DNA of 64,000 bases from JACCXG01 sp963836735. Lineage in GTDB: Bacteria; Acidobacteriota; Vicinamibacteria; Vicinamibacterales; 2-12-FULL-66-21. The stretch spans positions 92,191 through 156,190 of the forward strand of contig CAWIKP010000013.1 in the NCBI GenBank assembly GCA_963836735.1, read 5' to 3'. Under the pieces are notes generated by a model. The model saw nothing but the letters and a program-made list of their open reading frames with translations, did not search any database and was not told the origin of the DNA. Made by a program: the position numbers and the translations under genes. Positions 25,658-36,735 of the stretch are shown in pieces (position 1 is the first letter of the stretch; every line of letters starts with the position of its first letter).

Positions 25658-28600
25658 TTGCCGAAGTCCGGACTCGCAAGATCGTTGTTGAACGCCAGCC
25701 CGCCCCACTCGCCCGGGTTGGTGAACATGTGCCAGTTCCACAGGTTGAAGATCTCGAATCGAACCTGCACGTTCGTTCCGCCGCTCATCCTGGTGTTCTT
25801 GATGAACGAGAGATCCTGATTGTGATAGCCGAAGCTCCGCACCGTTTCCTCGATGCGGTTGCCCTGGCCGTAGTAGAAGTTGAACGCCGAGACCGACTCG
25901 AACGCATTCTTGTTGAACAGCGGGCCGGCGTTCGGATCGAAGCCGCCCTTGTCCTGTGCGAACACCGCGCCGGCGTCGACGATCTTGGGGATGCAGCCTG
26001 CCCGGAACGCGTCCGGCACGTTGCAGAAGCCCGACCGGAAATACATCGGTAGGCCGGACGAGTACTTGAAGATCGTGCTCATCTGCCACCCGCCAAGAAG
26101 CGCGTTGGTCACGCCTCCGGTGTTCATGTACTTCCGGCCCTGACCGACGGGCAACTCGTACACGAATGCCGCAGAGAGAACGTGAGGCGTGTCGGTTGCC
26201 GCGATGACCTCGTTGCGCTCGGCCTCGAACGGTGAGATGACGCCCTGAAGCCCGCTCCAGGTCACGGCATCACGCTGAGTGTTGTCCGACGCGCTCGAGA
26301 TCGTCTTCGACAGCGTGTACGAGACCAGGGCGTAGACGCCGCCGGCGAAGCGCTTCTCGAGCTTCATCTGCAGCGAGTTGTAATGCGACTCACCGTGGTT
26401 TTCGTTGAGGCCCTGCAAATCGCTGCAGGTCCTGCGGGAACGGACGCAGGGCTTGTGCGACCGACGGCGCGCAGCCGGTCATCTGTTCAACCCATCCGTT
26501 GTACGGCAGCGCGACGCCGTGCAGGCTGGTCATCCCTGGCTCGAACTCGTCGTAGAGCGCTTCCCCCATCGATAAATGGCGAGGGTCGATCGCGTTGAGC
26601 GGGTCGATGCTCGACGGCAGTCTCCGCCCGGCGCTGCCGACGTAGGCGACGCTCACCGAGAGATCGCGTCCGAGCTCGCGGTCCACCGTAATGTTCCACT
26701 GGTGGGAGTAGGGCCGCTTGTTGGCGTCGGCAGGCCGATACAACAGGTCCTGCCCGTTCCTGAAATCCGACCTGATGAGCGGCGGCTTGTCGAAGTTCTG
26801 TGGCAGCCCCTGTTCGAGGAAGAACGCCGGCTGGATGCCGCCGAGACTGGTGTTGAACGAGGGCGTGGCCGAGAAACCGTCCTGCGAGATCCCTCCGCCC
26901 CAGCCCGGGATAGAAGGCCTGCATGTAGAAGATGCCCCACCCGGTTCGGAACACCGTCTTGTCATTGAACCGGTACACGGCGCCGAAGCGGGGCGCAAAC
27001 CCGCCGTAGAAGTCGTCCTCCGGATAGCGGGCGCCGAAACTCTCCGCCCCGTAGCCGTCGCCGGCGAAGGCCAGGCGCCCGGGCCGTCCGCCGGCGCCGG
27101 GATTGGGGCTCGGCCGGATCGAAGAACGAGAAGCGATCGTACTTTTCCGAGGATGGCGAGTAGTAGTCCCAGCGCAGCCCGTAGTCGATGGTGAGCTGCG
27201 CGTTCGCACGCCAGGTGTCACCGGCGTAGAGGACCCAGGCGTTCTGGCGGGGATAGGCCGAATCCACGGCGCGGAACGTGGCGTTGGCGGAGTCGACCGC
27301 GCCGAGCAGGAAGCTTGCGATCGGGCTGCCGCTGTTGACGCCGATCAGGCCGGTCGAGCCACGCCCGAACGTGAAGCTGCCGGCCTGGTTCCCGTTGCCG
27401 TGGATGTTTCCCATGATCTTCCGGTACTCCATCCCGCCCTTGATGGTGTGGGCGCCCTTCGTCCACGTCAGCGAGTCGTTGATGATGAACGTCGGACGGG
27501 TCGTGACGTTGCCGATGTTGATGCCGGCGGATTGCGCCGAACTGTGCGAACCCGTCGCTGAAGCTCATCTGCGGCGGCACGTTGTATCCCGCCACGCCGG
27601 CGATCTTCGGGAAGTCATCGACGAAGCTCTGATTGACCGACCCGTATCCCTCGTTCCGATTCAGGTATCCCATCGACATGTGGTTCAGCAGCGTGCTGCT
27701 GACGGTGCGATCCCAGTTGAGCCGGCTGACCCAGGAGTTCTGCGGATCGGAGTAGGTCTCGCTGGCGATCGACTGCGGCAGCACCGAGACGAACTTGGCT
27801 GGCGCGCGCTGATGCCACACGCTGGTGAAAATGTGGTCGGTGCTCCCCACCTGTACGTCGAAACGTCCCATGTAGTAATCGGAGTTCCCGAGGATCGTGT
27901 CTGGAATCGCCGGACCCAGATAGTTGTTCAGCGGGCCGCCGCCGGTCGGGGTCGGGAGGGCCTGGAGCCACGGGCGGATCAGCGGGCTGATGCGATTCGG
28001 ACAGATCACGTTGGGAGTGTTGCCGTCGCAGCCCATGAACTGATTCTTGGTGAAGCCACCGCGGCCGTCCGGGCGAATCGTCGCCGGGTCGTAGATCGGA
28101 ATCAGGTTGCCGCTGGCGTCCCGCCAGTCGCGTGAAATCGCCAACCCGTTCGCTCACAGACGGGATTGAAAGCGTCGGCTGGTTCGAGCCTCCGGTCTGC
28201 CGGTACCCTTCGTAGTTGAAATAGAAGTAGCTCTTGACGCCGTCCGACCAGATTCCCGGCAGCTTGGCCGGCCCGCCGAGGTTGGCGCCATAGTTGTTCC
28301 GCTTGAACTCGGGCTTGTCATCCGCGCCCCACTGCGTAGCCTTCAAGGTGTCGTTGCGGTGGAATTCGAAGCCGGCGCCGTGGAAGGAGCTGCCACCGGA
28401 CTTGGTGACCGCCATAATCTGACCGGAGGTCGAGGACCCGTACTCGGGAGCGTAGTTCGAGGTCAGTACTTTCACTTCGCTGACCATGTCCGGCGACATC
28501 GGGAAGTCCTGGAAGATGGAAACCATCCCTCCCTGACTCATGAAGCCCTGCTGCATGCTGACGCCGTCGAGCGACGCCTCGTCGCCGGATTGCAGCCCGC

Positions 28601-29147
28601 CGTTGATGCGGGCATCGAACGCGTTGTTGCCGCCGCCGGTGCTGACGCCAGGCATCAGCGTGGCGAACGATGCGGCGGCGCGCGGGCCGCTGTTCATCAT
28701 CAACGGAAGCTGGTTCAGCGTCTCCGGTGAGATCCCGTGCTCCTGCGTGCCGGTGACGCTCAGCATCGAAGATCCGCCGACCACTTCCACCCGCTGATCC
28801 TGCGCACCGACCTGGAGCTCGATCTCCACGCGCTGCACTGAGCTCAGCGTGACGTCGATGTCCGGCCGCACCACCTGCTGGAAGCCGGGTTTGAGGGCGG
28901 TGAGCTCGTACCGGCCAGGCGCGAGATTCCGAAACGCATATTCGCCGTCTGGACCGCTCACGGCGGTAGCGACCGTCTGGTTGGTGAGAACGTTCCGGAG
29001 CGTGAGGGCGGTGTCGGGCACGACCGCCCTCGAACTGTCCCGGACGATGCCGGTGATTGCTCCGTTGGAACTCTGCGCGGCGGCGAGCGCTGGCAGCACG
29101 AGAAGGAACGCCGAGATCCCGAGGATCGTTCTGCGAGGTACTGACAC
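25597..29147 (-). CDS. Oar-like TonB-dependent receptor, broken by five frameshifts
   Basis: Six frame segments join to about 1,180 residues. A signal peptide (ILGISAFLLVLPALAAAQ) is followed by a carboxypeptidase-regulatory domain (GAITGIVRDSSRAVVPDTAL; YAFRNLAPGRYELTALKPGF). A plug follows (GGGNNAFDARINGGLQSGDE, SEVKVLTSNYAPEYGSSTSG), then a large barrel (SYTLSKTISSASDNTQRDAV; VQVRFEIFNLWNWHMF) ending AVRFEF. Shifts lie near 28150, 27540, 27110, 26905 and 26410. The GTG at 29147 follows an ideal GGAGGT site. Oar-type proteins are outer-membrane transporters or secretion channels for large or polymeric ligands. It leads the TPR/ASPIC operon, so those secreted proteins may serve it. Confidence 0.85.
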
Positions 29148-29299
29148 GGGCCACCTCCGCGCGAAGCTGAGCGGTGGGTTACTACTGCGCCCTGGGAAAG
29201 AGTCAGCGACTGCGAGTCGTTGCGGCGGTATACCACAGTCACTAGGGCCAGGCAACATTCGCTGGCCGGCATTCGGCCATTGTTGCGCTGGCCGTCGCG

Positions 29300-30862
29300 C
29301 TACTTGCGCCTGCTGAGGTTCTCGAAGAGTGAGATCGGACTGGCAACCGGCCTATCGGTTGAGAAGTTGCCAACGGCGATGTCGACGTCGCCGTCGCGAT
29401 CGAGATCGCCGACGTCCAGCGTGGCGTGTGTGGGCGTGCCGATCTCCAGCACGTGCAGGACGAACCTGCCCCGCAGCGTCTGCTCCAGCCAGACCACCGA
29501 AGGCAGGCGGCGGGCGGCTTCCTCGTGCGATGGCACGAGCGCGCAGGCCGCGATGTCCAGATCGCCATCTCCGTCGAGATCGGCGGCCTGCGCCCGCTGG
29601 ACGCCGGGAATGCTGGCCAGCGTGTGCTCCGTGAATGGAAACGTGCCGGTGTTCTCGAGCCACTGGATGCCGTGATACGGCTTCAGGATCTGGTCGTCGA
29701 ACATGTCTCCGTTCGTCATCAGAACATCGAGATCGCCGTCCTTGTCGAGGTCCACGACCTCGATTCCGGAAGATCCCCAGTTGGGATGAGGCGCCCTGTA
29801 GATGGTTTTTGCTTCGAATCGCAGGCCGCTGCGGTTGAGGAACGCCACGACGGTCTCGTGTTCCTGCGCGAACAACGTGATCAGATCGGGTCTGCCGTCG
29901 CGGTCGAGATCGGCGGGGACCGCATGGATCGCCCCCGTACGCTCGTCGATCGGATGCGGAACGAACGACGGGTGGTCGTAGTCGATCGTTTCGTTCTTCA
30001 GGAGCGTGAGGTTGCCGGTGCGGCGCCAGCCGAACGCCGCCATCGCAAGATCGAGCCGGCCGTCCCCGTCGAAGTCCGCGGCCTCGACGTCCGCCACTCG
30101 CGGCCCCCGTGTGATCGTGACCGGCGTGTAGTTCCCGTCCTTGCGGCCGCGCAGCCAGACGACCGCCCCACGATCGTGGTCGCCCGGCAGGAAGCTGCCG
30201 AGGTCGGCGACCAGAAGGTCGCGCTGGCCATCGCGATCGAGATCGAGCGGCGCGGCGTGCACGGGATTCGACAGGCGCGCCAGCTCTACGATCGTCACCG
30301 GGTCGTGCTCGAGCCTCACGTCATAGAGGATGCCGCTGCGCATGTCACTCACCAGCACCGATGGCCGGCCAGCCCCGTCCAGGTCGATCAGGCGAAGGTT
30401 CGCCACCGTGTGGTTCGAGGACCCGGGGGGTCCGGGGATCGCCCGCTTTTTGAACGGGAGCGTGTCGTCAGGATCCGGCCAGCTCGCCGGCAGTGCCAGC
30501 CGGTCGGGGGCACGGGCTTCGTAGTACTTGACGATCGACTGCCACTCGACCGGCAGGCTCACAATCCGCGCTGCCGTGCCGCGCGGCCCGGTGGGTTCGG
30601 GCTGGCCACCCTGGATGAGGAACATCCTGGCGATCTCGTCGCGCCAGACCGGGCGCGGCAGGACATCGGGAGGCGGCACCGTGTGACAGGTCGCACATCG
30701 GGCACGGGCGGCTGCTTCCCCCGCTGAGAGCTCGGCCTCGGTGGGGGCAGTCTGCTGGACCGTCAACCGTGACGCGTGGCCTGGAGGACCGGACGAAGGG
30801 TGCGAGGCACTCGATACCGAGATGATGATGAGGAGTGTCAGGAATCCACACCGGCACAGCAC
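29300..30862 (-). CDS. Secreted c-type cytochrome/FG-GAP repeat fusion protein
   Basis: About 520 residues. A GTG at 30862 follows AAGGAG by six bases; the signal segment is GFLTLLIIISVSSA. One haem-c site CATCH lies near residue 57 (ARCATCHTVPPP). The rest is an FG-GAP/VCBS propeller with Ca-type motifs (LIDLDGAGRPSVLVSD, AADFDGDGRLDLAMAAFG, VVDLDKDGDLDVLMTNGD, AADLDGDGDLDIAACALV). The cytochrome would sit in the periplasm and pass electrons while the propeller binds a partner. It is upstream of, and on the same strand as, the Oar-TPR operon with a 152-base gap. Intact. Confidence 0.85.
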   Translation of the reverse strand: MLCRCGFLTLLIIISVSSASHPSSGPPGHASRLTVQQTAPTEAELSAGEAAARARCATCHTVPPPDVLPRPVWRDEIARMFLIQGGQPEPTGPRGTAARIVSLPVEWQSIVKYYEARAPDRLALPASWPDPDDTLPFKKRAIPGPPGSSNHTVANLRLIDLDGAGRPSVLVSDMRSGILYDVRLEHDPVTIVELARLSNPVHAAPLDLDRDGQRDLLVADLGSFLPGDHDRGAVVWLRGRKDGNYTPVTITRGPRVADVEAADFDGDGRLDLAMAAFGWRRTGNLTLLKNETIDYDHPSFVPHPIDERTGAIHAVPADLDRDGRPDLITLFAQEHETVVAFLNRSGLRFEAKTIYRAPHPNWGSSGIEVVDLDKDGDLDVLMTNGDMFDDQILKPYHGIQWLENTGTFPFTEHTLASIPGVQRAQAADLDGDGDLDIAACALVPSHEEAARRLPSVVWLEQTLRGRFVLHVLEIGTPTHATLDVGDLDRDGDVDIAVGNFSTDRPVASPISLFENLSRRK

Positions 30863-31008
30863 GATTGACTCCTTACAGTGATGCGGCAACGCGACGGCGG
30901 GCACAATCGCCCGAGCCAGGGCCGGGCGTCAGCGATAATCGAACAACCGGTGATTTTCGAAAGTTGCTTGAACCGGCGCCGCCGCCGTGCTACGGTGCCG
31001 CCGCGCCT

Positions 31009-33425
31009 ATGGCACCACATACTTCTTCCATCGCAAACCCCCGTAATGCACTGGTCCGGCGTGCCCGCCGCATGTCGTCGATCGTGATCGCCGCCGCTCT
31101 CATGGCGGCCGTCTGGTTCGGCGTGCCGGCCGCGCAGGGCACCCTCAAGACGCTGCCCGGAGTCGACAGCGCCAACTTCTACCCGTTCGAGCAGATCAAC
31201 AAGTCGAACGTGGCCAAGCTCGAGATGGCCTGGTTCTATCCGTACGCGGCGCCCACCTTCAGCCCGGTGTTCGCCGACGGCGTGCTCTACGGTCTCGGCC
31301 GCAACGCGTCGTCGCTCGTCGCCCTCGACGCGGCGACGGGCAAGGAGCTCTGGGTACACGAGGGCCTGAACGGCATCACCAGCAAGGGCATCAATTACTG
31401 GGAAGGCGCCGACGGCAAGGATCGCCGCCTGATCTTCGCCGTCGACAGCTTCCTCCAGGAGATCGACGCACGCACCGGCAAGTCGATCATGACCTTCGGC
31501 GACAACGGCATCGTGGACATGCGGGTCGGCCTGCCGCGTGCCGAGGGCACCAGCGTGCGCGCGATGCCGGCGAGCCCCGGGCGCATCTGGCGCAACATCA
31601 TGATTTTTGGCGGCCAGTCGGGCGAAGCGACGATGACCCCGCCAGGCGACATCCGGGCCTACGACGTCCTCACCGGCCAGCTGCTCTGGCAGTTCCACGT
31701 GATTCCGCGCCCGGGCGAGTTTGGATACGAGACCAATCCCCCCGACGGCTACAAGTATCTCGGCGGGGCGAACAACTGGGGCGAGATGTCGATCGACGAC
31801 GCGCGCGGGATTGTCTACCTCCCGACCGGGTCGGCGACCGCGGACTTCTATGGCGGCGATCGACACGGACAGAACCTCTTCGCCAACTGCCTGCTGGCGC
31901 TCGACGTGAAGACGGGCAAGCGGCTGTGGCATTTCCAGACCGTTCACCACGACCTCTGGGATTTCGACAACGTCTCCGCGCCACAACTGGTCACCGTGAC
32001 GCACAATGGCCGCAAGGTCGACGTGGTCGCGCACGCGGGCAAGACCGGCTTCCTCTACGTCTTCGATCGCGTGAGCGGCGCGCCGCTGTGGCCAATCGAA
32101 GAACGGCCGGTCGAGGCCAGCCAGGTGCCGCTCGAGAAATCGTGGCCGACGCAGCCGTTCCCCACGAAACCGCCGGCCTTTGCGCGCCAGTCGTTCACCG
32201 AGGACGACGTGAACCCGTGGCTGCTGACGCCGGAGCAGTACGAGGCGCTCAAGGAGCGCGTGCGCAAGGCGAAGAACGGCAAAGGACCGCAGGGCGGCAT
32301 CTTCAATCCGACCGTGCTCAACGGCGACGCCATTTCGATGCCCGGCAACCAGGGCGGCTCGAACTGGGGGACGACTGCGGCCGATCCCCAGCGCGGACTC
32401 GTCTTCGTCACCAACGTCAACCAGGTGGCGCTGCTTCGCCTCAACGACGTGAAGGATCCGCCGGCCGGGCAGGGGCGGTGGTGGTGGTGGCGTTCAGGTG
32501 AACGCGGGCGTGTTGAACGACGGGAGGCGCGCGTACACACGGTACTGCGCGGCGTGCCACGGGGCCGATCAGCGCGGGGTCATTGCCGGCGTGCCGTCGC
32601 TCGTCGGCGTCACCGACCGCATCGACGAAGAGAGCCTGCGCGTGATCGTCTCGGAAGGCCGCAACAACATGCGGCCGATTGTCGACGCGTCCAACGAAGA
32701 GATTCGCGCGATCCACCAGTATCTGCAGGTCACCAATCCGTTCGGCCGGGGCGGCGGCGGCGGCGGTCGTGGCCGCGGACGCGGCGGTGGCAACGCGGTG
32801 GCGCTGCCGCCGGGTCCCGTCGTCGCACAAGGCGGTGCGCCGCGCCCGCCGCTGCCACCGCGCTATGGCGGCCCGTTCTACCCCGGCGTCGGCGGAACCG
32901 CCGGCAACATGCCGTGGCCCGATGACGTCGCGGCCTCGAAGCTGCCAACGCGGTATCAGAGCGGCTACAACGTGATGGCGACGGCAACCAAGCCGCCGTA
33001 TACGACGATCACCGCCTACGACCTGAACACCGGCGAGATCAAGTGGCAGGTGCCGAACGGCGACGATCCCGCGACGGTCGATCATTTCGGGAAGGCAGAC
33101 GGACCGCACGATACCGGCGGCGTCGGGTCGCGGAACGGCATGGTCGTGACCAGGTCGGGGCTCCTGTTCCAGAACGGCAAGGACGGCTGGGCCCGCGCGT
33201 ACAACGTCGATACCGGCAACGTCCTGTGGAAAGGAAAAACGGCGGGCCAGTCAATCGGCATTCCGGCCATGTACCGAGTGGAACGGTCGCCAGTACGTGG
33301 TCTTCATGTCGCCGGCGACCGGCCCCGGCGATGTGGGTGGGGCGGAAGGCGGCGGCACCGGGAGCGCGCCGCCGGTGCCCACCGGCCCTTCCGGCTACAT
33401 CGTCTTCGCACTGCCGAAACAGTGA
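31009..33425 (+). CDS. PQQ-type quinoprotein dehydrogenase with inserted cytochrome c domain (two frameshifts)
   Basis: Joined frames give about 805 residues. After a signal peptide (IAAALMAAVWFGVPAAQG) come PQQ-propeller blades (LYGLGRNASSLVALDAATGK, LLALDVKTGKRLWHFQTVHH, HDLWDFDNVSAPQLV). A c-type cytochrome domain with CAACH (TRYCAACHGADQRGV) is inserted after about residue 500, then a Gly/Arg-rich linker, and the last blades (ITAYDLNTGEIKWQVPNGDD, WARAYNVDTGNVLWKG), ending GPSGYIVFALPKQ. Shifts lie near 32485 (in a GGT run) and 33275. Such periplasmic enzymes oxidise alcohols or sugars and pass electrons to their own haem. The substrate is unknown. ATG at 31072 is an alternative start. 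Confidence 0.83.
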
Positions 33426-33482
33426 TCCTGTTGCTGAAGCGGTTCCGCGCGGAGAACTGACGTTCGTGTTCAGGGAGCAGCC

Positions 33483-35448
33483 ATGTCTCGACAGACCACA
33501 GCATTCGTCCTGACCGCATTGACCGCCGCCGCCTTGTCGGTCGACGTCGGCGGCCAGGCGCCCCGGACCTTCGTGGCTGACTGGACGTTCAAGGGTTCGG
33601 CGCTCACCGGCACCCAACAGCTCGGACAGGCGACGTGGCGGGCCGAGAACGGCGAGATCGTCGGCACACCGACGGCCCCCGATGGGGGCTGGCTGCTGCT
33701 CGACAAGGGATACCAGGACGTGCAATTCGCGGCGTCGTACCGCTGCAGCGCCGGGTGCACGGCGGGGATCATGGTGCGGTCCGAGAAGGGCGCAGACGGA
33801 ACCCGTGGCGTCTACACCGTGATCTCAGGCGACGAGCGCTCGACGGCTGCGGTTACCGTCGATGCACAGGGGAAGATCACGAATCGCGAGGCCCTGACCC
33901 GCAACGCCGGAGGTCAGGCGCGCTTCGCACCAGCCCCTCCGCCGGCGGGGACTGCACCGGCCGGCGCCGCCGGTGGTCGCGGAGGAGCGGGAGGGCGTGG
34001 CGGGGGCGGTCGCGGAGCGGGTCCTTCCGGATTCGTCTCGATGTTCGCTGCACCGCCGGATCCCCTCCTACAAGGCGAATGACTGGAATCGCGTCGAAGT
34101 GCTCGTCGACGTAGACGTGTTCCGCTCCAACGTCAACGGCCGCGGCGGTGCGGTCGCAATCGACGGGACCACTGGAAACTACGGGCCCGTCGCCCTGTAC
34201 GTCGGAGGCACCGGCGAGGCCCGGTTCAAGGACATCGCGATCAAGGACCTCGCGCGACGGATTACGCCGGCCGAGCAGACCGCGTCGCGATTCCGCGCGC
34301 AGCAGTTCGAGGACTTCTATTACGGCTGGTCGGCCGCCCCGGGCGATTTCAATCACGACGGCGTCCTCGACGTGACCATCGGCAACCGTTACTACCTCGG
34401 CCCGTCGTTCACCGAATCGCGGGAGCTCTACGCCGGACAGCCGTACAACCCGGCGAAGGAATACTCGCCGGCGATGGTGAATTTCGCGTTCGACTACACC
34501 GGCGACGGCTGGGACGACATCCTCGTCGTCGAGTCGCGCACGCCGGTGCTGTACGTGAACCCGAAGGGGGAGTCACGCCGGTGGACCCGGTACGCGGTGT
34601 TCACGACGCCCGTCACGTCCGAGTCGATCATGTTCAAGGACATCGACGGCGACGGCAAGCCGGATGCGATCTACGGCGGCGCCAGTTCCGTGCAGTGGGT
34701 CGGCGTGGATCGGTCGAATCCGACCGGTACCTGGAAAACCTCTACGGTGTCACAGCCCGGCGTTCCGTCCAGCATCCATGGCATCGGCGCCGGCGACATC
34801 AACGGCGACGGCAAGGTCGATATCGTCGCGCCGCACGGCTGGTGGGAGCAGCCGGCGGCGGGAGCCACGGAAACGCCATGGCCGTTCCACCAGGACGCGT
34901 TCGGGCGCAACGGCAACGCCGGCGGGAACATCGAGGTCTACGACGTGAACGGCGACAAGCTGCCCGACGTGGTGACCGCGCTCGCGGCTCACGGATTCGG
35001 ACTGGCGTGGTACGAACAGAAGCGCGACCCGGCGGGAAAGGTCTCGTTCGTCGAGCACGTCATCATGAACGACTTCGCGAGCCAGAACGCGGGTGGCGTG
35101 ACCTTCACGGAGCTGCACGCGCTGTCGGCCGGCGACATCGACGGCGATGGTATCCCCGACATCATCACCGGCAAGCGTCACTGGGCGCACCTGGACAGCT
35201 ATACCGATGCCGACGCGCACGGCGCCCCGGTGCTCTATTGGTACCGCACCGTCCGTAACCCGAAAGCGCCCGGTGGCGCTGATTTCGTGCCCGAGTTGAT
35301 CAACAACCGGTCAGGGGTCGGCTCGATGATCCAGCTCGCCGATCTGAACAAGGACGGCGCGATCGACATCATGACCGCCACCAGCCGTGGCGGTCATATC
35401 TTCTGGAACACGCCGCGGGGCGGCTCGCGCCGAAGCAGCCCGCGCTGA
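33483..35448 (+). CDS. DUF1080/LamG-like plus FG-GAP repeat secreted protein (one frameshift)
   Basis: Joined frames give about 655 residues: signal peptide (FVLTALTAAALSVDVGGQA); DUF1080-type jelly-roll domain (ATWRAENGEIVGTPTAPDGG, GIMVRSEKGADGTRGVYTV, NDWNRVEVLVDVDVFRSNVN) interrupted by a Gly/Arg-rich loop; then FG-GAP blades (PGDFNHDGVLDVTIGNRY, FKDIDGDGKPDAIYGGAS, AGDINGDGKVDIVAPHG, AGDIDGDGIPDIITGKRH). The frame changes near 34060 in the Gly-rich loop. DUF1080 domains bind or cleave glycosides (3-keto-disaccharides in characterised cases). It follows the quinoprotein by 57 bases, probably in one operon. Confidence 0.8.
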
Positions 35449-35454
35449 GCGGCC

Positions 35455-36726
35455 CTATTTCGGCCAGCCCGTCTGCGGGAGTGCGGGGGTCAGCCGAAGC
35501 GCGTTCTGGTAATAGAGCTTCTTCAGCACGGCATCGGGCAGATCGATGCCGTAGAGCTTCCAGAACGCGTGGTAGCTCCGGTAGTAGTCGAAGTAGTCGT
35601 CCTTCGTCTCGAAGACCCGCCAGTAGTACGGATACTCCTCAGGCTGGAACGAGTCCTTTCCGAAGAGCAGCCGGTCCTGGTACTTGACGAAGAAGTCGTG
35701 CGCCGAGCGCGGCTGCCGGCCGATGTCGTAGAGCACCGCGCCGACTTCGGTGTACACGTTCGGCATCGTGTCCAGCATCTTGCCGAGCCGCGCCAGATCG
35801 TTCGCGTGCCACCCCATATGCGCGGCGATGAACGTCGTCTTCGGGTGCTTCTTGAAGAGGCGATCGCGCTCCGCCATGAGCTCTTCGAAGGGCGGATAGT
35901 CGCTGGCCGGGTAGCGCCGATCGCCGAACAGCGCGAGCTCCAGCCAGCGTTCGTTGTGGTAGTCGATCGGCTGGAAGAACTCCGCGGGATCGGCGGTGTG
36001 GATGAAGACCGGAATCTTGAGGCGTGCGCACGCCTCCCAGAACGGATCGAGGTCCGGATCGTCGAGGTGGAGGCGCGAACCGTCGGCCTTGCGGGTGCGG
36101 AGCCCGAAGCCTTTGCCGATCTCGCCGATGCCGACCGCGCCCGCCTTGAGATCGGCTTCGAGCTGCGCGATCGCCTTCTCCGCCCAGCCCGGTCCTACGC
36201 CCGAGAGGTTCACTCCGGTCAGCACCCGGATGCGGTCGCGATGCGGGCTGCTGCGAATCACTTCCAGCGTTCGCGTGAGACGCTCGCCCGACGCGTTGTC
36301 GGCGCTGACCATCATTCGGAGGTTCAGGCTGTCCATCGCGGCGATGAGCGTATTCAGCCCTTCGGCCGAGGCGGTCAGGTTCGTCGGATGGCCGTGGTAA
36401 TCGATCGCCGGGAACTTCGCTTTCGGCACCGGATGGCCCGCCGTCACCAAGGTCGAATGTGGCCGGTAGTCGAGGATCGAAGGCGCCGTCATCTCGGGCG
36501 CCTGGCAGCGATCCGGCCGGATCTCGGTCGTACCCGGCGGGCACTCCTCGCCCGGCTTGATCGGAGTGCCGCGGCCGCCACGCCCCGGTCCGCCGAACCC
36601 CCGCCCTTCAGTCGGCGGCTGTCCGGCGGGCGGTTGTTGGGCCGCCGGCGCGCCGGTCAAGGCGGCAGCCAGCGTGATGACGGCGACCAGAGGGAGCGGG
36701 TTGAACGACGAGCGAAGGATGCGCAT
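35455..36726 (-). CDS. Secreted amidohydrolase-family (TIM-barrel) protein
   Basis: A 423-residue protein with a signal peptide (LVAVITLAAALTGAPAAQQ), a Gly/Pro-rich linker and an amidohydrolase_2-type barrel. Visible features are FPAIDYHGHPTNLTA (HxH metal motif at DYHGHP), GVGIGEIGKGFGLRTR-like strand, IPVFIHTADPAEFF, TFIAAHMGWHANDLARLGKM, and RLLFGKDSFQPEEY with the terminal Asp. The family decarboxylates or hydrolyses small acids and lactones. It is followed on the same strand (upstream gene) by the sugar isomerase gene with only nine bases between. Only six bases separate it from the convergent FG-GAP gene. Intact. Confidence 0.82.
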   Translation of the reverse strand: MRILRSSFNPLPLVAVITLAAALTGAPAAQQPPAGQPPTEGRGFGGPGRGGRGTPIKPGEECPPGTTEIRPDRCQAPEMTAPSILDYRPHSTLVTAGHPVPKAKFPAIDYHGHPTNLTASAEGLNTLIAAMDSLNLRMMVSADNASGERLTRTLEVIRSSPHRDRIRVLTGVNLSGVGPGWAEKAIAQLEADLKAGAVGIGEIGKGFGLRTRKADGSRLHLDDPDLDPFWEACARLKIPVFIHTADPAEFFQPIDYHNERWLELALFGDRRYPASDYPPFEELMAERDRLFKKHPKTTFIAAHMGWHANDLARLGKMLDTMPNVYTEVGAVLYDIGRQPRSAHDFFVKYQDRLLFGKDSFQPEEYPYYWRVFETKDDYFDYYRSYHAFWKLYGIDLPDAVLKKLYYQNALRLTPALPQTGWPK

Positions 36727-36735
36727 AGTAGACGG

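Noticed and set aside
24746..26089. TPR gene extended to 26089
   Set aside because: The extra 140 or so residues come from an alternative frame of the Oar barrel and lack TPRs or a signal peptide; the frame is only incidentally open.
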